Below are positions 1-13,500 of a stretch of 64,000 bases of DNA, in pieces. Below the pieces are notes generated by a model. It ran no database searches, was not told the origin of the DNA, and saw nothing but the letters and a program-made list of their open reading frames with translations. A program made the position numbers and the translations under genes. The stretch comes from Symsagittifera roscoffensis. Lineage: Eukaryota > Xenacoelomorpha > Acoela > Convolutidae. The stretch spans positions 18,913,872-18,977,871 of the forward strand of contig NC_087068.1 of the NCBI RefSeq assembly GCF_963678635.1, written 5' to 3'. Positions within the stretch are counted from its first letter, which is position 1; every line of letters starts with the position of its first letter.

Positions 1-713
1 ATGCAGAATCGGACGATGTTTATGACTGGTGAAACGAAAAGATCTCTATGCGTGAAGTGGAAATAGACTAAAACCAAACTTTGTTGCCTGTTGTATTTTA
101 AACAATTGGATTAATTGAAGTTTTTAAACAATAGTTAAAATTTTTGATCGGTATTTAACGGAATTGTTTAGGGACTATAATGAGAAAGAGCTTTTTTTGC
201 TGATTTCTCTGATAATTGGGAATTGCCTTTTTCTCAATCAAGATCAGCTGAAAAAAAACAAGATCAGCTGAATTCTACGCTGAAAGAAAACTCTGTTTGT
301 TAATGGTTCGTTGTTTGACAAGTTGAATTCTGTTAATACCAAAACCTGTTTTAAGAGTTATGAACGTAGTGAGTGCTCTTATCTAGGCCCTGGTGATTTT
401 TTTGTGTTTTTGTTTCTTTTCAGGAAAAAAGTCTTAAAATATGATCACGCTCAATTTTGATTTTTCGCGGTTTGACTTTTGATTTCTTTTTAAGTTCACT
501 TCATTTTCTTTTTTAAAAGGAAGGCAAGTTCCACTATCGAGCAGCAAGGATGCAAAGGTCACGAAAAATGTGATCGACTTGAAATTTCGAAAATGGAATT
601 TAATTATCAGATTAACCTGCGAAATAAAAGTTTTACCAATTGCTCCTATTTTCTCAAATTGGTTTAATTTTATCGGAAAGGTTCCCACATGAATTACTCG
701 TGAAACTCAAATA
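1..713. other. Upstream flank, no gene seen
   Basis: AT-rich sequence without a credible ORF. Around 420-560 lies an old dispersed repeat (CAGGAAAAAAGTCTT, then ATGATCACGCTCAATTTTGA) that recurs near 2490-2700, 43376-43560 and 43860-43970. Confidence 0.5.
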
Positions 714-1256
714 CAGTGCTGATTTAAATAATCCGGATAAAACGAACAAAACTTGAATTTGCAAACGCGTTTTTCTCAAATTGGGTTAAGATTAGACAAA
801 AAGTGAAGAGAACAAAAGTTGCTTAGATTTTCACCAGAATTAATATGGTGCCATTTTTCTCCGAAATTCTCAACCAAAATTTTACCCTTTAAATGGGTCA
901 TTTTGGCTTTTTTCAATTAATCAAGAATTACGCTGAAACTACTTTGTTAATTGATAGGAAAATTATATCACAAGAAGCCTATTACGCAGCTCAACAAGGT
1001 TTAAGTCTTCAAAAACCAGTTTCAGAGAAAAAAATTTCACTTGATAGTCAATAAATGTGGTTTTTGCTATATAAAACCCAGAATATCTGTTTAAAAATAA
1101 ATTTTAAACAATTTGCGAAAATTTTTGGAGACTTAACCTTTCTTAAACCTTGTTGAGCTGCGTAAGGGGCTTCTTGTGATATAATTTTCTTATCAATTAA
1201 CAAAGTAGTTTTAGCGTAATTATTGATAAATTGAAAAAAGCCAAAATTACCCATTT
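714..1256. mobile_element. Tc1-type palindromic MITE, right arm truncated
   Basis: Starts with TA then CAGTGCTGATTTAAATAATC. The left arm (714-~1030) is mirrored by a right arm (~1080-1256) that stops before the outer terminus. It is homologous to the complete copies at 36386 and 56214. The end CAGTGCTG and TA target are those of Tc1-like elements. No transposase is encoded. Confidence 0.85.
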
Positions 1257-4200
1257 GCTGGTCAGGTTTTTTCTGTTTCTTTGTGTCCATTACTCTTTTC
1301 CAACTGTCAGTTTGCTATGTTTTTTGAAGTTCCTTTAACACATAGTATCCAGTGGATGGGTTTTTTATATTTGTTTGAGCACCTTTTTTGTCATGATGCA
1401 TCCCACGCGCTTCTTTTTTCATTTGCGAGAGCAAGCGACTTGTAATCTGGAACTTGGTTTTTTTTCCCGTAAACAGCTTTTCTTAATTTCTGCTGGTCAA
1501 TTTCTTGCTCAGTTTCTGCTCAGACATGCTCAATTCAATTAAAAAATCAAATGAACTAGTTCTTTGTTCATTCGAGGAAGTAATTAATTTTTTCAAACAA
1601 ATGTATTGAAAAAATGAAATTTTTTTGGGCTTGTTGTTTTTTTGGGCTTTTGTCGGCTGAATTTCCGTTTTTTTTCTAAAATTTTTAAAATGCAATACGA
1701 TTTTCAAGCAGCTTCTTTCCAAAGACTAGCTTTTTTCAAACAGTTTTCTCTATAATTAACAATTGTTCTGTAGTTAGTAAATTTACCAATTCTTATTTCG
1801 AATAATTTTTTTTTCTCGTTCAAACGGGTTCGGCTTATATGATATCGGTTTAGTCAACTGATGTTGCTCAGTTTTACAGAAGAATTTTTAAAATGCTTTT
1901 GCTTGTTTCAGGAGGGATTGGTCTTTAAAATTGATTTTAATAATTGTATGACTTTTTCGCTAGTTTTTTGCTTTATTTGCCGATCGGTCATTGAAGCTCA
2001 ATGCTTGCTTAGGCTGTTTATAAGCTGCATCCGAGACAAAGGTATGCAATTTTTGTAGACATAGTTTTCTTGACTTTTTCAGGTAAACTTTTCAGCTTAA
2101 TTTTTTTAAATAGACTTTCTCACTTCAACATTTTGTAATGTCTTGTTTTAATTGTATCGAAGCTCCGCTTCACCTCTCTAAATGAATTGTTTTTGAGTCT
2201 AGAGCTTGATGTTCCATCTGCTGATCTTCTTACTTAAACACGTTTAACCGTTTTTTTTGTGCTCGGTATGATAGAAGAAATGTACACTGTCAACTACAGG
2301 ATCGTTCAATCAGGACTCAAAGGGCTCTATATAATATATCACGCAACCCAGTTCGATGATGATTTGTGGTTTTTGCCCAAACAAAAAAAAATTAAAAATA
2401 ACTCGAAGACAAAAAATTCCTCCCCATTTTCACTTGTCGGAACAATAACATATTAACGAGTGAAAAGTTATGCTCGAGTGACCGCTTTTCAAGAGTTATT
2501 GAACTAAATGTTTTTTTTGCTGGAAAAATTCCGGAATTTTGTTGACGCTCAAATTTGATTTCTTTGCGACTTCCTTTTTGATTTTTTTTGGTTCAATTCA
2601 AGGTCATTTGCTAATAGGGAGGCAATTTTTCTCCAATATCAAAAGGGCACTAAAAACGAAATTGATTTTTAGTTTCAAAAATGGATTTTAGTTTTCAGCA
2701 GAATGAGTGGGTTAGTTGTATAAAAAACTGTGTCAAGCATGAAAGAATGTGATTTTTTTTGTTTCATTATGGACATATTGACTCTTATGCAATTATTTTT
2801 AGTTGTTTGTCTTTCTGTTGATTGAATTGTCCGACATTTTGTTAATTTTTGTGCAGTTGTTTTTCTTCCGAGCATATTTTGGTATTTTCTTGCATTTTAT
2901 TTTTTTGCCAAGCTTAAAACTTACGTATGTTTTTCGCTTGGTTTTTTGAGTACAGCTTCGCATCTGTCAAATTTTTGTATGCATCTTGAGTATGATAAGC
3001 ATGAAATTCACATGCGGCTAAGTTGAGGTTGTTTTAAAAAAATCAACAATGACTGGAAGGATACAATTTGCCATGAGTTTTCGTGGAAAGATGAAAGCTG
3101 AATTTAGTTCATCCCATTTTCTTTTGTAGGCTCCTAGCGTATAATGGCCTCTTTGTAATATAGGTTGTAAGGGTCATTAATGGACTGCTTAAGAAATCAG
3201 CAGTGCCCATGAAAAGATACTAATTTTTCCTCGCGAGTTTGATTATCATGATTTAATGAGTACAAATGTTATAATTTAGTGTTAGTGAAGGGAGTGATTT
3301 ATCATTATTTACGTCTAGTTTTTTTCAAAAAAAAACTTCGAGCTGAGTTTTATTCTTGGTTTTTCACGCGTTGCTCTTTGAATTTTCAATTGCAATACAG
3401 TACGACCTCAAATTAAAAATGGGCTGAAAAAAGTGAATGACTTCATTTCAAAAATGTAATTTTAGTATTAGAATTATCAGCGGAATAAAAAAACAACCTA
3501 TTGAACCACTTCTTTTATTTGTTATTGTCTGAAAATTCAAATCGGTACGCAATGAAAGATTCTTGATATTCAACGCGTTTCAGTGCGATAATTTTTTCCC
3601 TGGAAATGGAAGTTGGAAAAATGTTCAAAATTAGTGGATCATTTTTCGAATTAATTTTGAACTCATTGTCAAATTTCCAGCTGTCTGTTGGTTATTTTTA
3701 ATTTTGAACTTTTTGGTTTTCGAAAAAAGTATCTAGTCTTAAACTAAGATCTGGTATAAGAAAAAATTTCGATCCTTTTGTCTTTGCTTAACAAACTTTG
3801 GACGTTGAATTTTCGGCAACGTATTAAGATTTCTCTTACTTTTTCTTTTTTCGCATTTTTATTTGAAGTTTTGCTGTGCTTTGGATCAACTATTTAATTA
3901 AATTTTATTTTTTATTGTGTTTTGGTTTGTTATTGCGCTTTAGTTGTTATGCAAAAATCAGGTTCGGGGATTTTCCATGAATCATAGTTTTTTTTTCTAA
4001 TTTCAAGAAATAGTTTCTTTTATAGTTTCTTCTTTCAACTTAAGTTGTTTCTTTTCATATAAATCATTTGTTCTCGTGTTATCTGCGTTTCGAATGATTT
4101 AGCAAGATTGTTAGATCTTTTTCGTATCATTCATACTTGTGTTCCGACCGCTCACGGAGTGGTAAGGAATTATGGTTTAGGGTGCATTTTGGTCCTCTTG

Positions 4201-4751
4201 ATATTAGGAAGCTCATAGAAAATTCTTAGATCTAGTTCCCTTGTACGATAGTGAATCACTTCCAGTCGTAATTTTTTCTTAATGTCGAAAACAAATTGGT
4301 CTGATTTTTTTTTGCATATCAAAAACATAATTAATTAGTTATTAGGTTGTGAAAAGCTATATGGTCCGCGTATCGGATGCAGATTTTATTCAAATTCAAA
4401 GAAAACGCTAAAAGAAAATTCAGACCAAGGTTTTTTTATTTTTATCTTTTTTTTGTAAAAACTAGTCCTAAGGTTTAGGGCTATGTGATGAGAGACCGAT
4501 TTTTTTTGATACTTTTTAGATATGAGCGTATTTTACAGATTTTCCTAATTGTTCCCGCTTTTCTGATTTTTTTTCTGTATTCAATTTGCAGCTGCAGCGA
4601 ACACGTGTTAGATCATAATCTCCGCACGCTAATCGTTTCGCATATGCTTCTTCACTTTATCGTAAGATCTGATTTGCATTGCATATAGACACTCGATATA
4701 GAACAAACTCCTCTGTATAAGAACGCTACGTCCAATTAATCGTTCTGTTTT
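1257..4751. other. Upstream flank, old dispersed repeats, no gene seen
   Basis: No credible exon. It contains a repeat with GAGAGCAAGCGACTTGTAAT near 1425 (also near 17810), one degenerate double-hairpin motif at 2155-2182, a HINE-like fragment at 2305-2446, and a further copy of the dispersed GATCACGCTC-type repeat near 2490-2700. Confidence 0.5.
2305..2446 (-). mobile_element. HINE-like family C fragment
   Basis: Read on the minus strand it begins at GTTCCGAC and runs through the family's left part (hairpin, AATGGGGAGGAATTTTTTG-like segment, TGATATATTATATAGAGCCC). It lacks the 3' half. Confidence 0.6.
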
Positions 4752-4922
4752 GGAGGGAGTGGTGGTGAAGTGGTTAAGTCTCCGCCTCCTAATCGAAAGG
4801 TCGGATGCTCGAAGCCCGCCATGAACCGTGCTCGTTGCTTGAGGGTGAGGTAACATTACCCAATCCAGAAAATGACCAAAAAATTGCATGTAATTCTTAA
4901 GCAGGGGCAAAACCTCATTGGT
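4752..4922 (+). mobile_element. tRNA-derived SINE, copy 1
   Basis: An A-box-like GTGGTGAAGTGGTTAAG and B-box-like GGTCGGATGCTCGAAGCC are spaced as in a tRNA, followed by a shared body (GTGCTCGTTGCTTGAGGGTG, CATTACCC, ATTGCATGTA). It is homologous to copies at 18681 and 52969. Compared with them it lacks about 35 bases close to the 3' end, just before GGTCC. Confidence 0.8.
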
Positions 4923-5334
4923 CCATTTTTCTCATACTGGGTGAGGTTAATCATGTAGAAAAAGTATCAATCATCTAAGCTTATACAAATTCGACATGCT
5001 TTGCTGTATGAAACCAGTTTTTTGGACCTTTTGCATTTTCGAGCTGTCTTGTTTTTATTAACACTAAACCAAGTGAACTTTTACTGATTTAATTCGTGTT
5101 TTTGAATTTCTTATGATTTGGTTGTTCCACTTTTGAAGAATATCTGTTCTGATTTTCGTTTAAAACGAATAAAAATTTTTGATTTTTAAGTCTTCAGTTT
5201 CTGGAACTTTCCGACAGTCGCTTTTTTCAAATGAGTTTATGTGAAAGTGAAAATGATCCATTAATCTATTTCTTACAATTGGGTTTGTCTCAGTGTTTTC
5301 TAAATGAATTTTCATTTTCGAAAACGGATGTGAT

Positions 5335-5640
5335 CTTAATTAATTCAAAATTAATTTAGTTAAATAAAGTTTAAATAAGACACGTGACAATTTAAAAAGT
5401 TTCACGAAAGCTTAAGCACAATGGAATTTCATTAAAAGACAGCTGAAATTTAAAATTTGTTCATTTAAATTAAGTAAGTGACCAATTTTAAAGTTTCACG
5501 AAAGCTTGAATACGATTGAGTTTCATCGAAGGTTAGCAGAAATTGAAAATGAATTCAAAATTGAGTTATTTAAGTTAGGTCGGTAAATTAACGTTTTAAA
5601 AGTTTCACGAAAGGCTGAGTTTAATCCAAAAATGAGTTTG
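5335..5640 (+). repeat. Degenerate tandem repeat, three ~105-bp units
   Basis: AAGTTTCACGAAAGC recurs at about 5396, 5492 and 5600, with similar flanks (GAGTTTCAT, GCAGAAATT) in each unit. No coding capacity. Confidence 0.75.
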
Positions 5641-6247
5641 AATCCAAAAATGAGTTTAAAATTGGGTTGATGGAAAATAGCAGAGGATGAAAAAAGTTTC
5701 ATTTATAATTTATCTTTAGTCGCTTCGTTCGGTTTCAAAATTTCTTTCCGGAGTGCGAATTTTTTTTCGATTCTTGCACAAAATTTGTTGAAATAATTTT
5801 TCCCAAATATTCAGGTATTATAGATTATGTAATATAGTTTTTCGCTGATATTTTTGGGGTGAATTTTTGTGATTTGATTTTCCTGTATGTTCGCACAGTT
5901 TTCTCTTTTTGTTGGGATCACTGGAGTAGGACGTTTTTTTTTCCGGTCCAAGCTTAGGTAGTTCATGAAAAAAAACGAAGAGGATCAAGTGTGGTGTCAT
6001 ATTCAAGTGCTATATTCAAAAAGTCCGTGTCCAAAAAAATGCTCTCACATTTTACCGTTTTTCAGACTAAAGACGAAATGTTTTAAGGACAGGCTGATGG
6101 AGACTGTAGTGTCAATGCGATTTATAGATATCGGTCTTTTTTTGCAATTTATACATCATCTTAGCTATTCGTACATCTTATTTTACATTGTTTTTTGAAA
6201 AAAATTTAACTATTTTTTCATCTTTTTGGATTTTATTTCAATCATTG

Positions 6248-6300
6248 TAGTCGGAACGTTATGTGCCACTTGCACAGCAATCAGCTAATCTTGTTATTGT
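6248..6300 (+). mobile_element. HINE-like family C 3' end, relic
   Basis: Reads GTCGGAACGTTATGTGCC then ACTTGCACAGCAATCAGC and ends in ATCTTGTT, matching the family's inverted repeat, hairpin and tail. No matching left part was recognised upstream. Confidence 0.5.
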
Positions 6301-9300
6301 TTTCGTTTTTGTCTCTACATTTGCCTTTTTGCTATTTTTGCTAGTAAAATAGTTTCACAAGTTGTTGCAGTGATGTTTTTTGTTATAAAGGAAATTTTGT
6401 TCCACAAGTCAGAATACGTTGCAATGATTCTTAAAGTGATTTTTTGTATTTCTCAAACATTGGTGATTTCAAATTAGCTCGGAAGCAATCTGAAATGATC
6501 ACTTAAGGTCTCCAATTGATCGTATTTCATTTTTGCAAGGCAAGCTATTTTGAAATAACTAAAACCTTAAATAATTAACCTCCGTGACAACCTGCTTAAC
6601 TATAGAGATCGAAGTTTAGTAGATGGCGAAAGGTTTGAAAACAAAGTTATGGATAAAGCTGAAAACAAAAACTGAATGACGAAGCTCGATAAAACAAACT
6701 TCTTATTCAGCACCTCGTGAATTGGAAATTTGCTTACAATGGGACTAGCTCAAGAGTTTTTTCCAGAGTCCGCCCCCCTCTGGACCATCTTGACACATCA
6801 TTTTGTAAAAACTTGTACCGTTGTGATTTTTTAATTTTTCTGAATGATTGCGTTTCGCTATGTTGCAAATCATGTAAAGCTGTCTCGGTACCACAATTTT
6901 TGTAGGTGCTTCAACTTGCAGTGGAGTGAACGAAAGTATCGATTTCGCCTGTCTGAAAGTTTTTTTTCACTAGTAAGTACTAGCTGTTTTAGACAGTTAT
7001 TCGACTAGAAAGATTTGCGGAGTTTTAGATCTTCCCATGTAATCATGTTAAATATATGTAATGAACTAGACTAAACAAAACAGTTTGACACCAAATGTGG
7101 TTTTAAAGTTTTCGGCACTGTTATGTGTTTTATTAATTTTTTCATTGTGTAGAATAAAAGTTCTATCTATTTTTTCAGCAACTGTGACGCATGGTGGCTT
7201 AAACTAATGAAATGTATGCGTATATAGCCAGGACCGAGAGCTGAATGATTTCAGCTCTATGCCAAAATTCATTAATGCCGTCCACCTACTCCTAATAATG
7301 TCTCCTTAAATTTGAATGGTATTGACATTTTTTAAAACCAGTTTGGAAATTTCATTGCATTTATACTCAAAAAATTCCATTTCTCTGGAAATAATTAACT
7401 TGATTGAGTTAAACGAAGCACAATATGCATTCATCGCCATACAGCTCTCACTTGATGTTGTATGTTACAGTGTATTGACTAAATGCTTTTTGTTTATTTA
7501 AACGCTATTTTTTTGTTTGTGTTCCCTTTTTAAACCAAGTTATTTGAGACGAATTACTAGCTTAGCAAATGCTTCAGTTTGTGATAGAATAAACAGTATG
7601 TTACAATTTTTGGTCTAATTCCGATCACAAATGAGCCTCCACTCTATTACTAATTCAGGAGATTTTGCTATCTTAATGGGACTTATTGCTATTTAAGATT
7701 AACTTTCCCGCCCTAAAAATCAGTTAGATATCGATCAGTGGCCGATTCGGTGTCTCCCAATTCTACATTGCTAAGACACTTGTGTCAAGTCCATTTCTAT
7801 GTGCTTCCAGCATTTTTGATCGTTTCTCATTTTTAAAATTTCGGTTGCGACCCATTTTTATTTCGCACTATTTGTTTAGCTGGTCAAGAGTTAATCAGAT
7901 AAAAGTTACAATGGTCCGTCCCCATACAACATAACATAAAGTTGATATCCAGTTCGACATAACTTCTTTAAAGACAAGTGTTAGGCCACCATTAAGCATT
8001 AGCATTTAACCAGTTGCCGGGCTAAATAAAAACCCACAATCAAACCCCGGCTGACTTCTTATCCCAGTGGCCCGGCGGAGCAACAGAGAGAAAGAGCTTA
8101 GTGCACTTTACTTTTATTGTCTTCTTGTCTACGGGTCTATTGACTGCTAGGTGACTGCTGTATATGTTTCTTGTAGTGTTGGGGGGTTATGTTGTGTTCC
8201 TATTTGTCAACAGCAGACGTCCCGGGTCGGGTGAAGATTGAATGAATGTTTGATAGAATTTAAAGGGGCTTTGAGATATCTGTTCAAGCACGTTGGGGTG
8301 TCTAGGGAATATCGCCTCCCTCGTTCTCTTCTCATTTAGGACCGACTGAACGCTGTAATTTGTTCTGGAAACAGTTTTGGACATTTTGTTTGCATAAATT
8401 GTAAGTAATCAGCAAGAGGGTAATCAAGTTTCGCCCAGACCCTTAAAGCCCCTTGGGCGAAAAAGAGAAAAGTGTGCTCAAAACAGTCAAATAACAGAAC
8501 ACCACCGAAGCAAAAATCATACGGCTCAACAGTCTTACTACGCTTCAGGCAATTTCACGCTTGATCTGAACGCTTGTTCATAATATCTGTCCTCCTGCTG
8601 TGTGTATTATACCATTTTAAGTCCCCCTCCCCTACGCGCTCGAGAACAAAACCAAAATCAGTTATCTATATTTCCCAACTTTTGAATTTCACGCCATACA
8701 ATATCTTGTTGAATATCAGGAACTTCGCGCCTGCAAAGCGCTTTCTTTCTAAGCAACTTCTGAAAATATCCGATCTGAATTTCCAAGATCACGTCCACAG
8801 ATTATTGCCTCCACTTATTACATTTAACCCAGTTCAATAGTTAGCGGGAGTTTTGTGCGTATTACCCAAATTTGTACCAATTTGAAAACAAGTGAACCTT
8901 GTTATTCATTTGCTACTTTGAGCCAGATTTCGCACGTTAAAAACCGCCTGTTTGTTGTTATCGTCTTAATTCCAAACTTGGTCAATCAGCTCTGGACTTT
9001 ATTTAGTTAAGATCCGTGTGTTAATTATTTGACTGCTCCTGAAGACAGTCCGGAGGAAAAGTGTCAAAAGTTGGACTCTTCATTCAAAATTCTGTATATT
9101 CTCAAAAGTCGCGAAATTTATATGAATTACTTTACACTTTTACTTAAAATCTCTTCTTACCGGAGACTGCTGTAATTAACAAGTCTGGTAGATTTTGTGT
9201 CTAAAATAAGAATCGGCGGCGAAAAAAGTCCTCACGGTTTTGTGTGGCCTCACTCTAAGGTGATATTATACTGTGCCGGTAACTGTGATGGAAAATTAGA

Positions 9301-10091
9301 GTTTTGGCATCTTGTCCCGTTGGTCCAAATTAATTTAACTGGACGCAGTTTTCAAATTTGCAATAATGTGCATCGGCTCTTTTTTTGCTCTAGAAAAAAA
9401 AAATAGAATATTTTCCATATTCAGTTTACAGCATCATAAATAAAACTTCAGCCACTGCTAGCTATACGTGCGTGCATATCTAATTAAGGATGAAACGACA
9501 TCTACGTACTGGTGCAGTTCAGTTATAACTCATAACTAGGAACTGCTAATAACTAATTTCTATTCTCACCCAAGTCTCAAGACGCAAATTTTACTCCCTC
9601 CCCGAATATTTTTAAATGTGCTTTCCATTTGTGACTTTTGGACCCTAGTGATGTGTATGTATTAGGAAACTAAACTCGAGACATCGATAGATAGTTGCGA
9701 CATTCCAGCCAGTACTCTTTGCCTTCCTTTTATCCAGTTAGGAGTTTTGCTCATTATCACACTTTGCACTTTTTACTTTTATCTTCATTCTACATTATTA
9801 CAACAAATACAGCTATCTTCTCTCTTGTACGAGAACGTAGTAGAGAAAGTTTATTACTTTCCCTAATTTCTAGATCTAACTCAAGTAGACCGCGAACAAG
9901 TGTAAAAGACATACCAACTACTCATTAGGAGTAGCGGAATATACCAGCTAGCAACCCTGAAAACATATTACCATTTCATCACCCCTGCGGTACTTCCCCC
10001 AACATCTGAATATTAAAGCATCTTTAATTTATCACCAGTGTGTTTATATTACTTAGTTTACTCTACTTTATTGGAGCGAACTTTATCTGCA

Positions 10092-10597
10092 ATGGAGTCT
10101 GGTAATAGCATCCAGCATTATTCTCCATCACATTATGTGTCCACCAACCCCCCAGACGGTGCGGCGCACCCTCCGTTGCGCCAAGCTATTTCAGCCCCCC
10201 AGACCCCAGTTTTTGCCGAGTACTTCGTGATGCCGAAAGATGCTGGCAACAATCCGCCGCTACATTCTGCCAACAGTATGGCGAATGGGGGAATACATAA
10301 CCCGAATGCCCAATCTTATCAAGTAACAAACTTGCCGTCGAACAATTTCCAAATGCAAACGCGACCTTTAATTTATCAACCTGCAAGTGCACCTGGGCTT
10401 TTGTATCAGCAGCAGCCAGTGTTAAGCCCATCTCCGGATCAGCCGGATGACAGTGGGCTGTGTGGGTTTTTGAATTTTGGGTTCTCGAAGTCTTTCGAGA
10501 ATCTGGCTTATGGCGACCAGGAAAATGGAGATAGTCCCGGTGGGGAGAATCACAGTTTCAGAGTTTTTGCCGAGGAAACAACAATGCATGGAATAAA
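10092..10597 (+). CDS. ASIC: ASIC exon 1: start codon, cytoplasmic N-terminus, His-Gly motif
   Basis: Encodes residues 1-168 plus two bases of Lys169. The ATG at 10092 has a good context (G at -3, G at +4); the frame stays open upstream to 10038 without another ATG. The first ~125 residues are Pro/Asn/Gln/Ser-rich and look disordered, which is unusual for ASICs, whose N-terminus is normally ~40 residues. The last ~40 residues hold the conserved part: FRVFAEETTMHGI, the DEG/ENaC gating segment with His166-Gly167. The donor is GTGAGG at 10598, in phase 2. A non-coding first exon further upstream cannot be excluded. Confidence 0.93.
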
Positions 10598-13500
10598 GTG
10601 AGGGGTTCAGTTTTAGTTTCAAAAATGTTATGTAATGCAAAAAGCTGGATAGGTTTATGGGTTGTAAATGTACAGATACAGACAGAGAAAAGCTGAGTTA
10701 ATTAGCAGTTATGTCGAGTTAAAAAGGTAAACCTTTTTTAACCAATTTGTTAAACCAATTGTTAAACAAATGGTTATATAGGTCATCATTGGTAATTAAT
10801 AAGGTATTAATAGTTTAAAGAAGAACGAAAAAACAAAAAAAGCACATTTGGAAATCAAATTATGAAAGACCATCAAAACTTGGAAGCAATTACTAATGAA
10901 ACATAAAATATTGTTACATTAACTTATACCTAGGGCTTACTTATTTCAAAAATCAAAAAACGACGTAAACTATTCTGGAACACAAAGCTTTTCAAACTGA
11001 TTAATCTTGAAATAGAATTTTTTTTTTAATTTGATAACGACTCACGATTTTAGTTAAAGGTGCCTAAAAGCATATAGAGAAAATACCCTCTAGGCTACAG
11101 TTCATTCTTACTCAGTGAGACTGGTTGAGCTACACAAATATGCTTTGAGAGAACTTTAACAAGAAACTTAAGCTTCGGTAAGATTGGGGTTGAATCTTTC
11201 ATTCAGGCTAAATCTATTTTCAATAAACAAAGACAGAAACGCCCTCAAGTTTTCTAGCTTCAAGTTTTCTTGTCACTAAGAATTGAAAGTCCTAAAGGAA
11301 TACTAACCTCCATTATTTAGAAATACTAATGTTGGCCTGTTGGTCTAAGCTTGATAGTAGGTCTTTTTGTTGTCTTATATCTTTTGATGCATGATGCCAA
11401 CTAAATTTTCCTATTTTAGTGTAAGCGGGTATCTTTTAACTAATTTCGTGAACTGAAAAAAAAAAGCTTACAATATGAGAAAACTTATGTCCGTTCTATG
11501 GTTAAACATTTTGAGGCTCGTTTCGTTTCTTAGATCAAGATTTAACTTATGAAACCGATAAAGGACTTAAGCAGAGCAGCCCTGTTGTTAGCTGATTGTT
11601 GTTCCGATCATATGCAAAATGTGGAGGAACTTTGCATTCGGTTGCGTTTTAGTTTCGTTAAGATTGGAGTTGAATCCTTCATTCAAACTAAATCTTTTTT
11701 CAATAAACAAAGCCAGAAACGCCCTCGTGTTTTCTAGCTTCTAGTGTTCTTGTCACTAAGAATTGAAAGTCCTAAAGGAATAATAACTTCCATTATTTAG
11801 AAATACTAGTGTTGGCCTGTTGGTCTTATCTTGATAGTAGATCTTTTTGTTGTCTTATATCTTTTGATGCATGAAGCCAATTAAGTTTTGCTAATTTAAT
11901 GTGAGCGGGTATCTTTTAACCAATTTCGCGAACTGAAAAAAAAAACGCTTCCAATGTGAGAAAACGTATGTCCGTGCTAAGGTTAAACGTTTTGAGGGAC
12001 TTTTCCTTTCTTCGATCAAGATTTAACTTATGAAACCCATAAAGGACTTAAGCAGAGCGGTCCTGTTGTTAGCTGATTGTTGTTCCGGCCATTTGAAAAA
12101 TGTGGAGGAACTTTGTATTCGGGTGCGTTTTAGTTTTTTCTTTTTTGTTTTTCACGCAAAATCAGCTACCACAAATAATCATCGGAATGGGTCGAGTGAT
12201 ATGTCATATCAAAGCTCTTTCAGATTCCACATTGAAAAAAAATCTCAGAGTCGAGAAAAAACTGATTTGAATTTTTTGATTTTTGGTCTAAATTTGAATT
12301 AAAAAAATGAGTGTGCAGGCTTACAGTAGCTTATTGAAGCCGTAAAAACTCAGTTTTACTGGATTAAAGTTAGTTTTTTGAGTTATTTAGCACAACTTTG
12401 GGAATCAAAAACTTCGAAAGTTCCAAAAGTTTCTGCGAAAAGAAATTAGAAAACGTTTTTTGAAATTTTTGTTACGATTTTTTTGTTTGTTTTTTTTACA
12501 TATAGGCCTGTTCGACTGTGACTGTCGCATTTGCCTAATTTCTTTTTTTATGTTCAGATTATTTCATCACAACACGCAGAAAAAATGACACCAATTGAAA
12601 ACAAAATTGTTGTTTTTTAAGACCAAGGTTGGAACCATAGTGCATATGGATTAGCTCAAATTGTGCGCTGTAATTTCACTTTTTGTCATTGAGTTAACCA
12701 TTTTAAGTTTTTTGCAATTTGATCGTCCTTTCATCGTTTTTGTTCGGGCGATTTAGTTCAAAAATTTTTTTATTGCAAACAACGCATTGAACTTATATGA
12801 AGCATAAAAATGCAGACATCAGTATTGGTTAGGTAATAAAATTTCTCGAGTTGTTTTTTTTAAACCTGTGAGAAAATTTTTGGCTTCCTGACTTTCTGCT
12901 TTAACTTAAGACTTGATTGACAAATTTTTTAAATAGAAAATTTGTGCATTACGAATCAGAACGTGAACTTTTTGAGTTTTTTTGTTTTATTTTAATTAAA
13001 CAAATTTTGCAAATCTGTTTCATCCTGAAAAACCAGCCCTTCTTTAGCTTCAGGGCATTTGGTCCGCTTTTAAACTTAGTCGACGTTTTTTTCTATAACC
13101 GACCTGTCAGAAAGCACGGATTAATAATATGAAAAAAAAACAGATTTTTTGGAGAGTTTCTACGACACTCCACTGAAGCATGAGACAGTTCCCGTTGAAT
13201 TTTTACAAAACTTGAAAACTGATAAAAAATCAATACCTGGCAAGTTTATCGGGATTTGAAATTTTCGAAAGTAACAAGAATAGTTAATATACAACTTTGT
13301 TTGAATAAATTGATAAATCCATAAATTGATCAAAAAAAATCCAGACAAATCAGGAAATCAATTACGTCAAATAGTCATCAGAATGGGTAATAATATTGAA
13401 GACCTTTTAGTGTCACAATTTGAACTAATTAGTAATGTAAAAAAAACCGGTCTGAAAGTTTCGGTTGTCAGTCTCATTTCGAGTGAATGAAGTGGCGAGC

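Larger units (their letters stand above)
4923..10091. other. Upstream flank of the ASIC gene, no gene seen
   Basis: No exon with protein-like composition was recognised. It holds a short tandem repeat (5335-5640) and a HINE-like family C 3' end at about 6248-6300. Around 8040-8460 the DNA is less AT-rich and could contain promoter or 5' untranslated sequence, but no signal was found to prove it. No TATA box could be assigned. Confidence 0.45.

Noticed and set aside
4755-4830. Functional tRNA gene
   Set aside because: A and B boxes are present, but the arms do not close into a cloverleaf, and the same body follows in three places, so it is a SINE.
8187-8384. Minus-strand 65-codon ORF in a less AT-rich stretch
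   Set aside because: No family resemblance and no supporting splice or poly(A) signals; the base composition alone is not enough.
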